64,000 bases of DNA from Sphingomonadales bacterium (GTDB lineage Bacteria > Pseudomonadota > Alphaproteobacteria > Sphingomonadales > Sphingomonadaceae): the NCBI GenBank assembly GCA_016707885.1, contig JADJGU010000008.1, positions 26,950-90,949 of the forward strand. The letters run 5' to 3'. The notes under the pieces are model-generated. The model ran no database searches and was not told the DNA's origin. It saw only the letters and a program-made list of their open reading frames with translations. Positions 8,565 to 15,989 of the stretch are shown here, piece after piece. The translations under genes and the position numbers were made by a program. Positions within the stretch are counted from its first letter, which is position 1. The number at the start of each line of letters is the position of its first letter.

Positions 8565-9023
8565 TTAACCCTCGCACATCCTTACCAGCTGGTCCGCGCA
8601 GGCACCCCAGCCTTCTTCAAAGCCCATTTCAGCGTGACGCTTGCAGTCGTCTTCAGTCCAGTGGCGGCACCGCGCGGTGTAACGGGTGCCATCGCCTTCG
8701 GGTTCAATGCTCCAGATGCCAATCATGAAAGGGCCTGCGGGCATCAGGTCGCCGATAATGGCGTCGGTAAAGGCAAAGCGCTGCCCTTCATCCCATGCCA
8801 GCACAGTGCCGGGATGCGGGTGCACTTCGCCATCGGGGCCATACATTGTGCACATCGACGTACCACCCGCCCGCCGTTCGAGCTTGTCAAACTCCGCGCG
8901 CCAGGGTTTGGGGCACCACCATTCGTTGATGTGATTGGTCATGGTGTCCCAGACCTTGACCGGTGGGGCTTTGATGTGGCGAGTGACCGAGAGTTCCCAG
9001 CCATTTTCTGCATTTGCGGTCAT
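8565..9023 (-). CDS. SRPBCC / AHSA1-like domain protein
   Basis: A 152-residue protein of the START-like (SRPBCC) fold. The N-terminal strand 'WELSVTRHIKAPPVKVWDTMTN', the Trp-rich 'INEWWCPKPW' and the C-terminal helix 'EMGFEEGWGACADQLVRM' are typical of the AHSA1-like group, whose members bind hydrophobic ligands. The ATG at 9023 is preferred over an in-frame TTG at 9029. It is the last gene of the TetR-VOC operon, 11 bases after the GST gene. Confidence 0.85.
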   Translation of the reverse strand: MTANAENGWELSVTRHIKAPPVKVWDTMTNHINEWWCPKPWRAEFDKLERRAGGTSMCTMYGPDGEVHPHPGTVLAWDEGQRFAFTDAIIGDLMPAGPFMIGIWSIEPEGDGTRYTARCRHWTEDDCKRHAEMGFEEGWGACADQLVRMCEG

Positions 9024-9034
9024 GTTCAATTCCT

Positions 9035-9691
9035 TCAGTCTCTGTCAGGCGCGCCCAGGGGAAAATAGGAGCGATAGGGCCGGGCATCCTCCACACAGCG
9101 TGCGACGGATGGGCGGGCAAGCAATCGCGCGCGATAGGCCTTTAGCTTCTTGCACTCGTCTGGAATGGGTTGCGTCCAGTCGGCATAGAATAGCGCCGGT
9201 GCGCCCGAGCAATCCGCCATCGAAAACTCGTCTCCACAAGCCCAACCATCTTCGAGTATCTGCTCTTCCAGCCACGGATAGATGGTCGAAAGCGTGCCCC
9301 GTGCCCGTTCGACGCGCGCAAGATCGGGGGTTGCGGTAATCCATGGGATATATTCCGAAACCGCCGCCTGAAAGCTGGCCTCCAGATGGCAATCGAATAC
9401 CCTATCCAACAGCCGTACCCGTAACGCAGCTTCGCGGTCGTCCGGGATCAACCGGGGCGTATCGGGATAGGCAATATCGAGATGCTCGATAACGATTGAG
9501 CTTTCGAATACGCCGTGTCCCTTATCGACCAGCACCGGCATCTGCCCGCGCACCCAGTGCGACCGCAACTGATCCCAATGCTCTGGATGCGCGTCGTCGA
9601 GTATGCGGAATTCGAAATCGAGGCCCTTTTCGTAAAGCGGGATCAGCGCCTTCCAGGTGTAGCTCGAAAAAGGGTGGCCGTAGAGGATCAT
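9035..9691 (-). CDS. Glutathione S-transferase family protein
   Basis: A 218-residue GST-like protein. The N-terminal domain reads 'MILYGHPFSSYTWKALIPLYEKGLDFEF', with 'GQMPVLVDKGHGVFESSIVIEHLDI' supplying the cis-Pro and Glu-Ser glutathione contacts; the helical C-terminal domain has 'GDEFSMADCSGAPALFYAD'. I set the start at the ATG at 9691, which overlaps the upstream PhnB-like gene by 4 bases. The setting with three VOC proteins suggests a role in handling reactive small molecules, but this is inference. Confidence 0.87.
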   Translation of the reverse strand: MILYGHPFSSYTWKALIPLYEKGLDFEFRILDDAHPEHWDQLRSHWVRGQMPVLVDKGHGVFESSIVIEHLDIAYPDTPRLIPDDREAALRVRLLDRVFDCHLEASFQAAVSEYIPWITATPDLARVERARGTLSTIYPWLEEQILEDGWACGDEFSMADCSGAPALFYADWTQPIPDECKKLKAYRARLLARPSVARCVEDARPYRSYFPLGAPDRD

Positions 9692-10167
9692 ACGCCGCGC
9701 ACCGCTGCTTCGATAGTGGCATGGTCGATCTTGTGCATCGTCATCATTGCCTCGAACGCGCGTTTGGCGACATCGCCGCCTGCTGCCATCGCCTCGGTCA
9801 GCACGCGGGGCGTGATTTGCCAGTTGAGGCCCCATTTGTCCTTGCACCAGCCGCATGCGCTTTCCGCACCGCCATTGCCGACAATAGCGTTCCAGTAGCG
9901 GTCGGTTTCGTCCTGGCTGTCGGTCGCAATCTGGAACGAAAAAGCTTCGCTGTGCGGGAAAATTGGGCCGCCATTGAGCCCGATGCATGCGATACCGCAA
10001 ACGGTGAACTCGACGGTCAAAACATCGCCAGTCTTACCCCCGGGGAAGTCAGTTGGCGCGCGTTGAACCGCCATAACCATACTGTCCGGAAATGTTGCTG
10101 CATAAAAGTTGGCGGCGTCTTCGGCATCCTTGTCGTACCAAAGGCAAATTGTATTTTTGGCCGTCAT
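9688..10167 (-). CDS. PhnB-like VOC protein (3-demethylubiquinone-type fold)
   Basis: A 159-residue VOC-superfamily protein. 'ICLWYDKDAEDAANFYAATFPDS', 'EFTVCGIACIGLNGGP' and the C-terminal 'CGWCKDKWGLNWQITPRVL' followed by a helix ending in 'AAVRGV' match the PhnB / 3-dmu-9_3-mt family. Family members are mostly uncharacterised, and no methyltransferase motif is present. The start at 10167 overlaps the preceding VOC stop by one base (TAATG). Confidence 0.87.
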   Translation of the reverse strand: MTAKNTICLWYDKDAEDAANFYAATFPDSMVMAVQRAPTDFPGGKTGDVLTVEFTVCGIACIGLNGGPIFPHSEAFSFQIATDSQDETDRYWNAIVGNGGAESACGWCKDKWGLNWQITPRVLTEAMAAGGDVAKRAFEAMMTMHKIDHATIEAAVRGV

Positions 10168-10955
10168 TACTTCCCTCCTACGAGAGAGAAAACAGCTCCC
10201 TGCGGATCGATGCCCTGAACAATCCAGTCCTCGCCCGGAACCTCCATCGGGCCGTTGATCACCTGTCCGCCATGGGCGACGATGGCCTCCTGCGCGATGG
10301 TGATAGAGGGAGCCCAGAAATAATGGTTCCACATCGCTTGCGGCATTTCGGCGAACTTTTGCATGATCGCGCCCGTGGTGACGCCGTCATGCGCGATGAA
10401 CTGGTATTGGCCCATCTCGCCCATATCCATCGTATCGGGCAGCGACCAGCCGAACAAGCCGGTGTAGAATTGGATGGCGTTGGCCGCATTGCCGGCCATC
10501 AGCTCGTTCCAACCGCAACGCCCATTGCGCTTTTCCGCCGCGAAGGCTGTGCTTTCACCTTCGCCCGGCTGCGGTGCCGGGGTCATGACGTAAAATGGTG
10601 CCCCGCAGCAATCGGTGACCATAGCAATGCGACCGGCCATCGGCACGTCGCGCGCAGGCATCAGGCATTTGCCGCCCGCCGCCTCGATCGCGGCTACACT
10701 GGCGTCGGTATCATCAACGCCGATATAGCCGAGCCAGCAGGGTCTTGCGCCATGCTCGATCATCTCTGGTGCCAAAGTCAGAACGCCGCCCGTCATCCCG
10801 CCATCGGCGTTGGCGATAAAGTCATAGCCGTTGGCCTCTGGCGGGCCTGCGCTCAGCGACCATCCCGGAACCACCGCTTCGTAGAAGGCCTTCGAACCGG
10901 CAAAATCGGTGGTCATCAGCTCGTACCAGAGCCAGCTTCCCTGCAATGTTGTCAT
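10167..10955 (-). CDS. Tandem-domain VOC (glyoxalase-like) protein
   Basis: A 262-residue protein made of two VOC modules, about residues 5-125 and 135-260. Each opens with the same pattern: 'WYELMTTDFAGSKAFYEAVVPGW' and 'WNELMAGNAANAIQFYTGLFGW'. The second ends 'IDPQGAVFSLVGG'. The pattern resembles the PA2721/CFP30-like two-domain VOC proteins. Metal-ligand residues cannot be assigned with confidence. It lies 11 bases downstream of the DUF1428 gene and is coupled to the PhnB-like gene. Confidence 0.88.
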   Translation of the reverse strand: MTTLQGSWLWYELMTTDFAGSKAFYEAVVPGWSLSAGPPEANGYDFIANADGGMTGGVLTLAPEMIEHGARPCWLGYIGVDDTDASVAAIEAAGGKCLMPARDVPMAGRIAMVTDCCGAPFYVMTPAPQPGEGESTAFAAEKRNGRCGWNELMAGNAANAIQFYTGLFGWSLPDTMDMGEMGQYQFIAHDGVTTGAIMQKFAEMPQAMWNHYFWAPSITIAQEAIVAHGGQVINGPMEVPGEDWIVQGIDPQGAVFSLVGGK

Positions 10956-10966
10956 GGTTCGTCCTT

Positions 10967-11350
10967 TCAGGCTTTGAGTTCGACGATCGGCGTGAATCCA
11001 CCAAAGATCATCCGCTTGCCGTCAAACGGCATCGGGTTCTTTTCGGGGTCCATGCGCGGGTCGGCCTTGGAGGGGTCCTCCATCCATTCCGTTATCTTCG
11101 CAAAGGCAGCATCGCGGGTTGCCTTGTCGGGCCATTCGATCCAGCTGAACAGCACCTCTTCGTCCGCCTCCGCCTTCACCGCCATGCGAAAATCGGTGGT
11201 GTGGCCTTCCTGAACATCGTCGCCCCAGCATTCGACCACGCGCAATGCGCCCAGATCCATGAATACGCTGTCGCCCATTTTGGCATGTGCGATGAACTTG
11301 TCCTTGTTTGCCTTGGGGCAGGCGATCACGAAACCGTCGATGTAACTCAT
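10967..11350 (-). CDS. DUF1428 family protein
   Basis: A 127-residue protein of the DUF1428 family (E. coli YbaA-like). Features are 'MSYIDGFVIACPKANKDKFIAHAKMG', 'ALRVVECWGDDV', 'WIEWPDKATRDAAFAKI' and the end 'DGKRMIFGGFTPIVEL'. The family has a dimeric ferredoxin-like fold and no known reaction. It is separated by 36 bases from the upstream VOC gene and 11 from the downstream one. Confidence 0.9.
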   Translation of the reverse strand: MSYIDGFVIACPKANKDKFIAHAKMGDSVFMDLGALRVVECWGDDVQEGHTTDFRMAVKAEADEEVLFSWIEWPDKATRDAAFAKITEWMEDPSKADPRMDPEKNPMPFDGKRMIFGGFTPIVELKA

Positions 11351-11386
11351 TTTCTTTCTCCTCCATCTCCACCCTTTTCAGGATGT

Positions 11387-11797
11387 TTATTCGCTCGGCG
11401 GCATCGCTGCCGGATCCATCCAGAAGGGTTCCCAGATATGGCCGTCCGGGTCGGCGAGCGTGCGCTGATACATGAAGCCATGGTCCTGCGGCGGATTGAG
11501 GTCTGCCGTTCCGCCGGCGGCGGCTCCAGCATCCACTAAAGCGTTCACCGCATCCTTGCTGTCGAGCGTGATCGCGATCATCACTTCGCTGGATGTTGAG
11601 GGCGGGATCGGGCGATCGGTGAAGCTTTGCCATTTGGCGTGCGTTAACAGCATCACCATGATCGACTCGCTCCACACCATGCAAGCGGCGGTTGCGTCGG
11701 TGAAATGCGGGTTGTTGGTAAAACCGAGGGCTGCGTAGAAACCCATCGCCTTGGGTAGGTCTGTCACGGGCAGGTTGACGAAGATCATCTTGCTCAT
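11387..11797 (-). CDS. VOC family protein (lactoylglutathione-lyase-like)
   Basis: A 136-residue single-module VOC protein. The pattern 'MIFVNLPVTDLPKAMGFYAALGF', then 'DATAACMVWSESIMVMLL', then 'DHGFMYQRTLADPDGHIWEPFWMDP' is that of the YaeR/glyoxalase-like group commonly found beside TetR or DUF1428 genes. The start overlaps the TetR stop by 4 bases (ATGA), so it is translationally coupled to the regulator. Confidence 0.88.
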   Translation of the reverse strand: MSKMIFVNLPVTDLPKAMGFYAALGFTNNPHFTDATAACMVWSESIMVMLLTHAKWQSFTDRPIPPSTSSEVMIAITLDSKDAVNALVDAGAAAGGTADLNPPQDHGFMYQRTLADPDGHIWEPFWMDPAAMPPSE

Positions 11798-12423
11798 CCG
11801 GTTTCTCCTCTTTCGAACAGCATTTTTATGTAGCGTTTGAGGTGGAGCACGCTGTCGCGCGCTTCCTTGGGGCTGTTCTTGGCCTTGGCGATGATGAAGG
11901 CGCCCTGCAGCACCGCCTGGATATGATAGGACAGGCTTATAGCCGACACGCCGTCGCGGATTCCGCAGCGTGCGATGGCCGCGTCAATATCCACGGCCAG
12001 CCGTTCGCAATAGGCGCTGATGCTGGCATCGCTGGCGCGCCGTAGCGTGTCGCTGCTGGCAAAGCTTTCCTGCACCATCGTGCCGACAAAGCAGGTAAAG
12101 CCCTCTGGCGGGCCTTCGAGCATGAACATGCGGAAGTCGATATGGGCAAGCAGGCGCTCGAGCGGGTCTTCGATGCGCACCCAGGGGGGCAGGGTGAAGA
12201 TCAGTTCATCGGCGCGCGCGGTCCATTGTTCGGCGGCGGCCACGCCCAATTCCTCTTTCGAAGCGAAATGATGGAAAAAGGCACCTTTCGATACGCCCGC
12301 CGCTGCGCAAATCTCGTCGACCGAAGTCGCCGCATAACCCTGTTTGCGCACCAGCATATGCGCCGCGTCGATCAGTTTCGACCGGGCAGACGGGCGGGGG
12401 GCGGAGGCATTGCGACTCGACAT
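11794..12423 (-). CDS. TetR/AcrR family transcriptional regulator
   Basis: A 209-residue repressor-type protein. The helix-turn-helix is clear in residues 10-55: 'KLIDAAHMLVRKQGYAATSVDEICAAAGVSKGAFFHHFASKEEL'-type sequence. The C-terminal ligand domain contains two cysteines (one in 'GFTCFVGTMVQ', one in 'IARCGIRDG'). The open frame continues upstream, but the ATG at 12423 gives the usual short lead into helix 1. No Shine-Dalgarno is visible before it. A palindrome ends 8 bases upstream of the start. It heads the operon running down to 8565. Confidence 0.92.
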   Translation of the reverse strand: MSSRNASAPRPSARSKLIDAAHMLVRKQGYAATSVDEICAAAGVSKGAFFHHFASKEELGVAAAEQWTARADELIFTLPPWVRIEDPLERLLAHIDFRMFMLEGPPEGFTCFVGTMVQESFASSDTLRRASDASISAYCERLAVDIDAAIARCGIRDGVSAISLSYHIQAVLQGAFIIAKAKNSPKEARDSVLHLKRYIKMLFERGETG

Positions 12424-12430
12424 ATTTTTT

Positions 12431-12452
12431 ACATACCGACTAGTTGGTATGT
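12431..12452 (-). promoter_or_regulatory. Candidate TetR operator (22-base dyad)
   Basis: The sequence reads acatacc-g-actagt-t-ggtatgt, a 7-base perfect inverted repeat around a second 6-base palindrome, with one mismatched pair. Size and symmetry are typical of TetR-family operators. It begins 8 bases upstream of the regulator ATG, so binding would block the operon and autoregulate the repressor. Confidence 0.75.
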
Positions 12453-12478
12453 CGTCAAAAGTTCCGCTTTCGGTGTCA

Positions 12479-12499
12479 CCCGGACTTGATCGGGGTCCG
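12479..12499. repeat. Imperfect palindromic repeat (ACCCGGACTTGATCGGGG-type)
   Basis: The stretch cccggacttgatcggggtcc can fold with CCCGGAC against GTCC/CGGGG sequence. It resembles the short 'CCCGGACTTGATCCGGGG' repeats scattered through sphingomonad and other alphaproteobacterial genomes (from memory). It lies 27 bases beyond the candidate TetR operator. Confidence 0.5.
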
Positions 12500-12580
12500 A
12501 AGCTGCCGCGAGGCATGAACGCGCGGGAGGACAAATTCGGCTGGACCGAACGGTAGAGTGGATAGAAAGTCGCTGGAAAT

Positions 12581-13069
12581 TCAGAGCTTAAGCGTCATGG
12601 TGACGTGCTCGCCATCGCCATGCCAAAGGCGCTCAACATGTGCGTCGGTCGTCTCGAAACCGACCTTCTCGTAAATGGCCATTGATGAGGCGAGGCCGTC
12701 TGTGGTTTCTAAAAAAACCTCATGGTGTCCGCACGCTCGCGCGTGATCGAGCGCGAGGTCGACGAGCTTGCGGCCTGCACCAGACCCGCGTGCTTCAGGA
12801 AGCAGCACGACCCAGCGCAACTGGCCAACATCCCCACGATCGACCAGCGCCGAGCAACCCACAGTCTTGCCATCCATTTCTGCGAACCAGACGCGGCTGC
12901 GGCCTGGCCGGTCAAGCTGCGCCTCGGCAACGGTTTCGGCGACAAATTCCCAGAAAGGCGGGCCGAACCGGTCACCTTCTGGGGCATAGCCAAAGCGATG
13001 CAGGTCGACGATCAGCTGGTCGTCGCCCGGCCGCCGATCATGCCGGAAAGTGATTGGTGAAGCCCCCAT
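12581..13069 (-). CDS. GNAT family N-acetyltransferase
   Basis: A 162-residue GCN5-related acetyltransferase. The acetyl-CoA pyrophosphate loop is visible in 'LRWVVLLPEARGSGAGRKLVDLAL' (R/Q-x-x-G-x-A type), followed by 'VFLETTDGLASSMAIYEKVGFETT', the usual strand-helix after it. The substrate is unknown. It stands alone on the minus strand, 48 bases from the next gene. Confidence 0.9.
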   Translation of the reverse strand: MGASPITFRHDRRPGDDQLIVDLHRFGYAPEGDRFGPPFWEFVAETVAEAQLDRPGRSRVWFAEMDGKTVGCSALVDRGDVGQLRWVVLLPEARGSGAGRKLVDLALDHARACGHHEVFLETTDGLASSMAIYEKVGFETTDAHVERLWHGDGEHVTMTLKL

Positions 13070-13117
13070 GGCTGGCCGCTTAAGGGGAAAATCTTCGGCT
13101 AATCAAGCGGCAGAAGC

Positions 13118-13834
13118 TCAGTCGAGCCTGACGTAGCGCGCCAGATCGCGGCTGTTAAGGTACAGAGCATCGTCATTCGGTGCGCTGTTGGTCATCGCGT
13201 AGAAGCGGTGCGCTTCGCTGTTGCTCAGCCCCATTTCGCGGTAAAAGGCGATATATTCCTGATGCACTGGATCGTTGACGGCGAAATCATCAGCTTCATA
13301 GCCATCCTCGTCGCGCCAACTATGGACGGCAAATTCGGCCGTCGGCGCGGCGCGGCGCTGCGCACCCGCGAGGAACAGTTCGACCCCGCCCGAACGAACC
13401 GAACCGCCTTCGGGCACATAAGTCATCACGCCATGACGTCGCACCATCCGGGCGAGCGCGAGATTGGCTTCGTCATCTCCAGTGCCTGGGCATTCGATCA
13501 TGTCGATCTGCTTCAAGCCCGGAAAGGCGCGCAGCATTTCGGCAAATTGCTCCGGCGTTTCGCTCTCGATACTACCGATCAACTCGGCGCGGTCGGGCGC
13601 CACCATGTGGAAGGGGCCAAAGCTCGCCAACGGCGAGCGGCTGGGGGCAATCTCGCCAAAAGGCTGGGCGACAAATCGCTCGGCGGTCGTGCCACCGTCA
13701 TCCGGCTCGACGACTTCCTCGATTTCATAGACTTCGCTCGCGGTTTCCAGCGTCGCCGCGTGGCTCGGCACCGCGATCAGGATGAGCGCGAGCAGGCCTG
13801 CAATGCCGATTGGAAAGGAAGGACGTGTTGCCAT
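13118..13834 (-). CDS. Secreted ClpP-like (COG3904-type) protein
   Basis: A 238-residue exported protein. A signal peptide covers residues 1-26 (hydrophobic core GLLALILIAVP, cleavage after SHA). The middle region follows the order of COG3904-type periplasmic ClpP/crotonase-fold proteins: 'ELIGSIE..TPEQFAEML', then 'ARMVRRHGVMTYVPEGG', then 'SVRSGGVELFLAGAQRR' and 'EFAVHSW'. By this alignment Ser148 is the nucleophile and His171 its partner. The usual SPGG and paired cysteines are absent. The family call is moderate; no substrate is known. Confidence 0.6.
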   Translation of the reverse strand: MATRPSFPIGIAGLLALILIAVPSHAATLETASEVYEIEEVVEPDDGGTTAERFVAQPFGEIAPSRSPLASFGPFHMVAPDRAELIGSIESETPEQFAEMLRAFPGLKQIDMIECPGTGDDEANLALARMVRRHGVMTYVPEGGSVRSGGVELFLAGAQRRAAPTAEFAVHSWRDEDGYEADDFAVNDPVHQEYIAFYREMGLSNSEAHRFYAMTNSAPNDDALYLNSRDLARYVRLD

Positions 13835-14000
13835 GATGGCTGCGGCTTTGCACGTGCGTCGCTTGCGAATTTCTCATCGCTAAGGGTTAAAAGGAATTTA
13901 GGCATGATTTGCCTTCGCCCGATTTCATGCTAACCGTTGGCGGCGCGCGGTGGCCAAATTGGCGCAACTTTTGGACCTGTTTCTAAGGAGTTGCCGCGCC

Positions 14001-15509
14001 ATGGTCGCGATTGTTTCTACCGTTGCCTATTTGGGGCTGGAGGCCCGTGCTGTCGAGGTGCAATGCCAGATTGCGCCCGGAATGGTGGGCTTTGCTGTGG
14101 TGGGCCTGCCAGATAAGGCTGTTGCCGAAAGCCGCGAGCGGGTGCGGGCCGCGATTGCCGCCTTAGGGCTGTCGCTTCCGCCCAAGCGGATTACGATCAA
14201 CCTTTCGCCCGCCGATTTGCCCAAAGAGGGTTCGCATTACGACCTGCCAATCGCGCTCGCGCTGCTCTCTGCCATGGGCCTCGTGGATACAGAGACGCTG
14301 GCGCAATATGTCGTGGTGGGGGAACTAGGACTCGATGGCCGTGTGGCGGCATCGCCGGGCGTGCTGCTCGCCGCGCTGCATGCTTCGGGGCGACAAATGG
14401 GGCTGATTTGTCCCGCCATGCAGGGTGCGGAGGCGGCATGGGCAGGTCAGGTCGAGGTCATTGCTGCGCCCGACCTGCTGTCGCTGCTCAACCATCTGAA
14501 AGGGCAGGGGATATTGCGCCCGCCCGAGCCGGGCATTGCAGAAGCGCCGGTGCGCGGGCCGGACCTGAAACAGGTGAAGGGGCAGGAAACCGCCAAGCGC
14601 GCGTTGGAGATTGCGGCAGCGGGTGGTCATAATCTGCTGATGGTCGGGCCGCCGGGCGCTGGCAAGTCGTTGCTGGCATCATGCTTGCCAGGAATATTGC
14701 CCGAACTCACGCCTGCCGAAGCGTTGGAGGTCTCAATGATCGCCTCGGTTGCAGGCGCGCTTGAGGGCGGGCGGATTTCTCGCAACCGGCCTTTTCGAGC
14801 ACCGCACCACAGCGCCTCGATGCCAGCACTGGTTGGCGGCGGTTTACGGGTTCGCCCGGGTGAGGTCAGCCTTGCCCATCTCGGCATATTGTTCCTCGAT
14901 GAATTACCAGAATTTCAGCGAGTTGTGCTCGATAGTTTACGTCAACCCTTGGAAACAGGCGAGGTCAGCGTCGCCCGTGCAAACAGTCATGTGACGTTCC
15001 CGGCAAGGGTGCAATTGGTCGCAGCGATGAACCCTTGCCGCTGTGGCCATCTGGGTGATGCCGCGCTCGCCTGCAGCCGCGCTCCGCGCTGTGCCGCCGA
15101 CTATCAGTCCAAGGTGTCAGGGCCGCTACTCGACCGCATCGACCTGCATGTCGAAGTGGAAGCCGTCAGCGCCGCCGACCTTGTCCTTCCACCCCCAGCC
15201 GAAGACTCGGAGCAGGTCGCCGGGCGCGTTTTGGCGGCACGGCAGCTGCAGACGGAACGGTTGTCGGGCACCGCTAAGCGGACCAATGCCGAACTCGACG
15301 GTGAATTGCTAGAGGCGCACGCCACCCCCGATGAGCCTGGCCAGCGTCTGCTTGCGCAAGCCAGCGAAGCGATGCGCCTATCGGCGCGCGGCTATACGCG
15401 GATATTGCGGGTCGCGCGGACGATAGCGGATCTGGCCGGATGCAAGACCGTGGGCCGCATCCATGTCGCCGAGGCGCTGTCTTATCGCCGCCAACCTCCG
15501 AGGAACTGA
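14001..15509 (+). CDS. comM: YifB/ComM family Mg-chelatase-like AAA+ ATPase
   Basis: A 502-residue AAA+ protein. An N-terminal Lon-like fold (about 1-170; 'GLPDKAVAESRERVRAA', 'NLSPADLPKEGSHYDLPIA') precedes the ATPase core: Walker A 'GPPGAGKS' near residue 216, 'RPFRAPHHSAS', Walker B 'LGILFLDELPEF', then 'MNPCRCG' and 'LDRIDLHVEV'. In Vibrio and others ComM drives branch migration during natural transformation. I chose the ATG at 14001 because AAGGAG sits 10 bases before it. It stands alone on the plus strand. Confidence 0.93.
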   Translation: MVAIVSTVAYLGLEARAVEVQCQIAPGMVGFAVVGLPDKAVAESRERVRAAIAALGLSLPPKRITINLSPADLPKEGSHYDLPIALALLSAMGLVDTETLAQYVVVGELGLDGRVAASPGVLLAALHASGRQMGLICPAMQGAEAAWAGQVEVIAAPDLLSLLNHLKGQGILRPPEPGIAEAPVRGPDLKQVKGQETAKRALEIAAAGGHNLLMVGPPGAGKSLLASCLPGILPELTPAEALEVSMIASVAGALEGGRISRNRPFRAPHHSASMPALVGGGLRVRPGEVSLAHLGILFLDELPEFQRVVLDSLRQPLETGEVSVARANSHVTFPARVQLVAAMNPCRCGHLGDAALACSRAPRCAADYQSKVSGPLLDRIDLHVEVEAVSAADLVLPPPAEDSEQVAGRVLAARQLQTERLSGTAKRTNAELDGELLEAHATPDEPGQRLLAQASEAMRLSARGYTRILRVARTIADLAGCKTVGRIHVAEALSYRRQPPRN

Positions 15510-15518
15510 TCGACCAAT

Positions 15519-15555
15519 CCCCCTCCCGCCTGCGGGAGGGTTAGGAGGGCCTGTC
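15519..15555 (+). repeat. Left GC-rich repeat flanking the DUF559 gene
   Basis: The stretch ccccctcccgcctgcggg-agggttaggagggcctgtc contains an internal hairpin (CCCTCCCGC / GCGGGAGGG). A near-identical copy in inverted orientation lies at 15892-15928 and a direct copy at 15943-15983. Together with the right copy it frames the DUF559 ORF. Confidence 0.75.
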
Positions 15556-15562
15556 AAACGAA

Positions 15563-15925
15563 ATGCCCTGAATATCGCGCAAGGGACATCGAAAGATCGC
15601 GCGCACTACGTCGAGAAGCTTCGTTGGCAGAGCGGTTGCTTTGGCCCGCTATTTCAGGCGGTAAGTTATCAGGTCATCGCTTCACGAGGCAATCTCAAAT
15701 CGGTCCCTATTTCTGCGATCTGGTATGTCGTTCAGCAAAGTTGGTGGTCGAAATTGACGGATATTCCCATGATCTACATCAGGAATATGATCGTAGACGC
15801 GACTCTTTCCTGCATTCCAAAGGTTATCGCGTGCTGCGCTTCTCGAACGATGATGTGAAGCAAAATTTAGATGGGGTAATTGCAACATTGGCCTCGGCCC
15901 TCCCTAACCCTCCCAAGCGGGAGGG
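15563..15925 (+). pseudogene. DUF559 (Vsr-like) endonuclease, damaged at both ends
   Basis: The body of a DUF559 protein is readable: 'LRREASLAERLLWPAISGG', 'GHRFTRQSQIGPYFCDLVC', 'KLVVEIDGYSH' with the catalytic-type Glu and Asp, 'DSFLHSKGYRVLRFSNDDV' and 'NLDGVIATLASAL'. The only suitable ATG (15563) is one frame away; removing one base (T at 15569) would join MPEYRARDIERSRAL to the body. At the 3' end there is no stop before the repeats, and the frame runs on into sequence antisense to the cyclophilin. Either the gene is decaying or it starts at the TTG at 15624. Family proteins share the PD-(D/E)XK/Vsr fold. Confidence 0.7.
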
Positions 15926-15928
15926 GGA
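15892..15928 (-). repeat. Right inverted copy of the GC-rich repeat
   Basis: The minus-strand reading, cccccTCCCGCTTGGGAGGG-TTAGGGAGGGCC, aligns with the left repeat at about 30 of 34 positions, with a 2-base and a 1-base gap. It overlaps the 3' end of the DUF559 frame. Confidence 0.72.
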
Positions 15929-15942
15929 CTTTAAGCGGCGCT

Positions 15943-15983
15943 ACCCCCCTCCCGCTTGCGGGAGGGGCTGGGGGAGGGCCTGT
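15943..15983 (+). repeat. Third (direct) copy of the GC-rich repeat
   Basis: The stretch contains CCCCTCCCGC-ttgc-GGGAGGGG and ends GGGAGGGCCTGT, matching the end of the left copy. It lies 7 bases before the stop of the convergent cyclophilin gene and could act as its transcription terminator. Confidence 0.72.
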
Positions 15984-15989
15984 ATTTGC

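Noticed and set aside
15519..15983. CRISPR-like array
   Set aside because: Three repeats of mixed orientation with unequal spacing, one interval being a gene; not an array.
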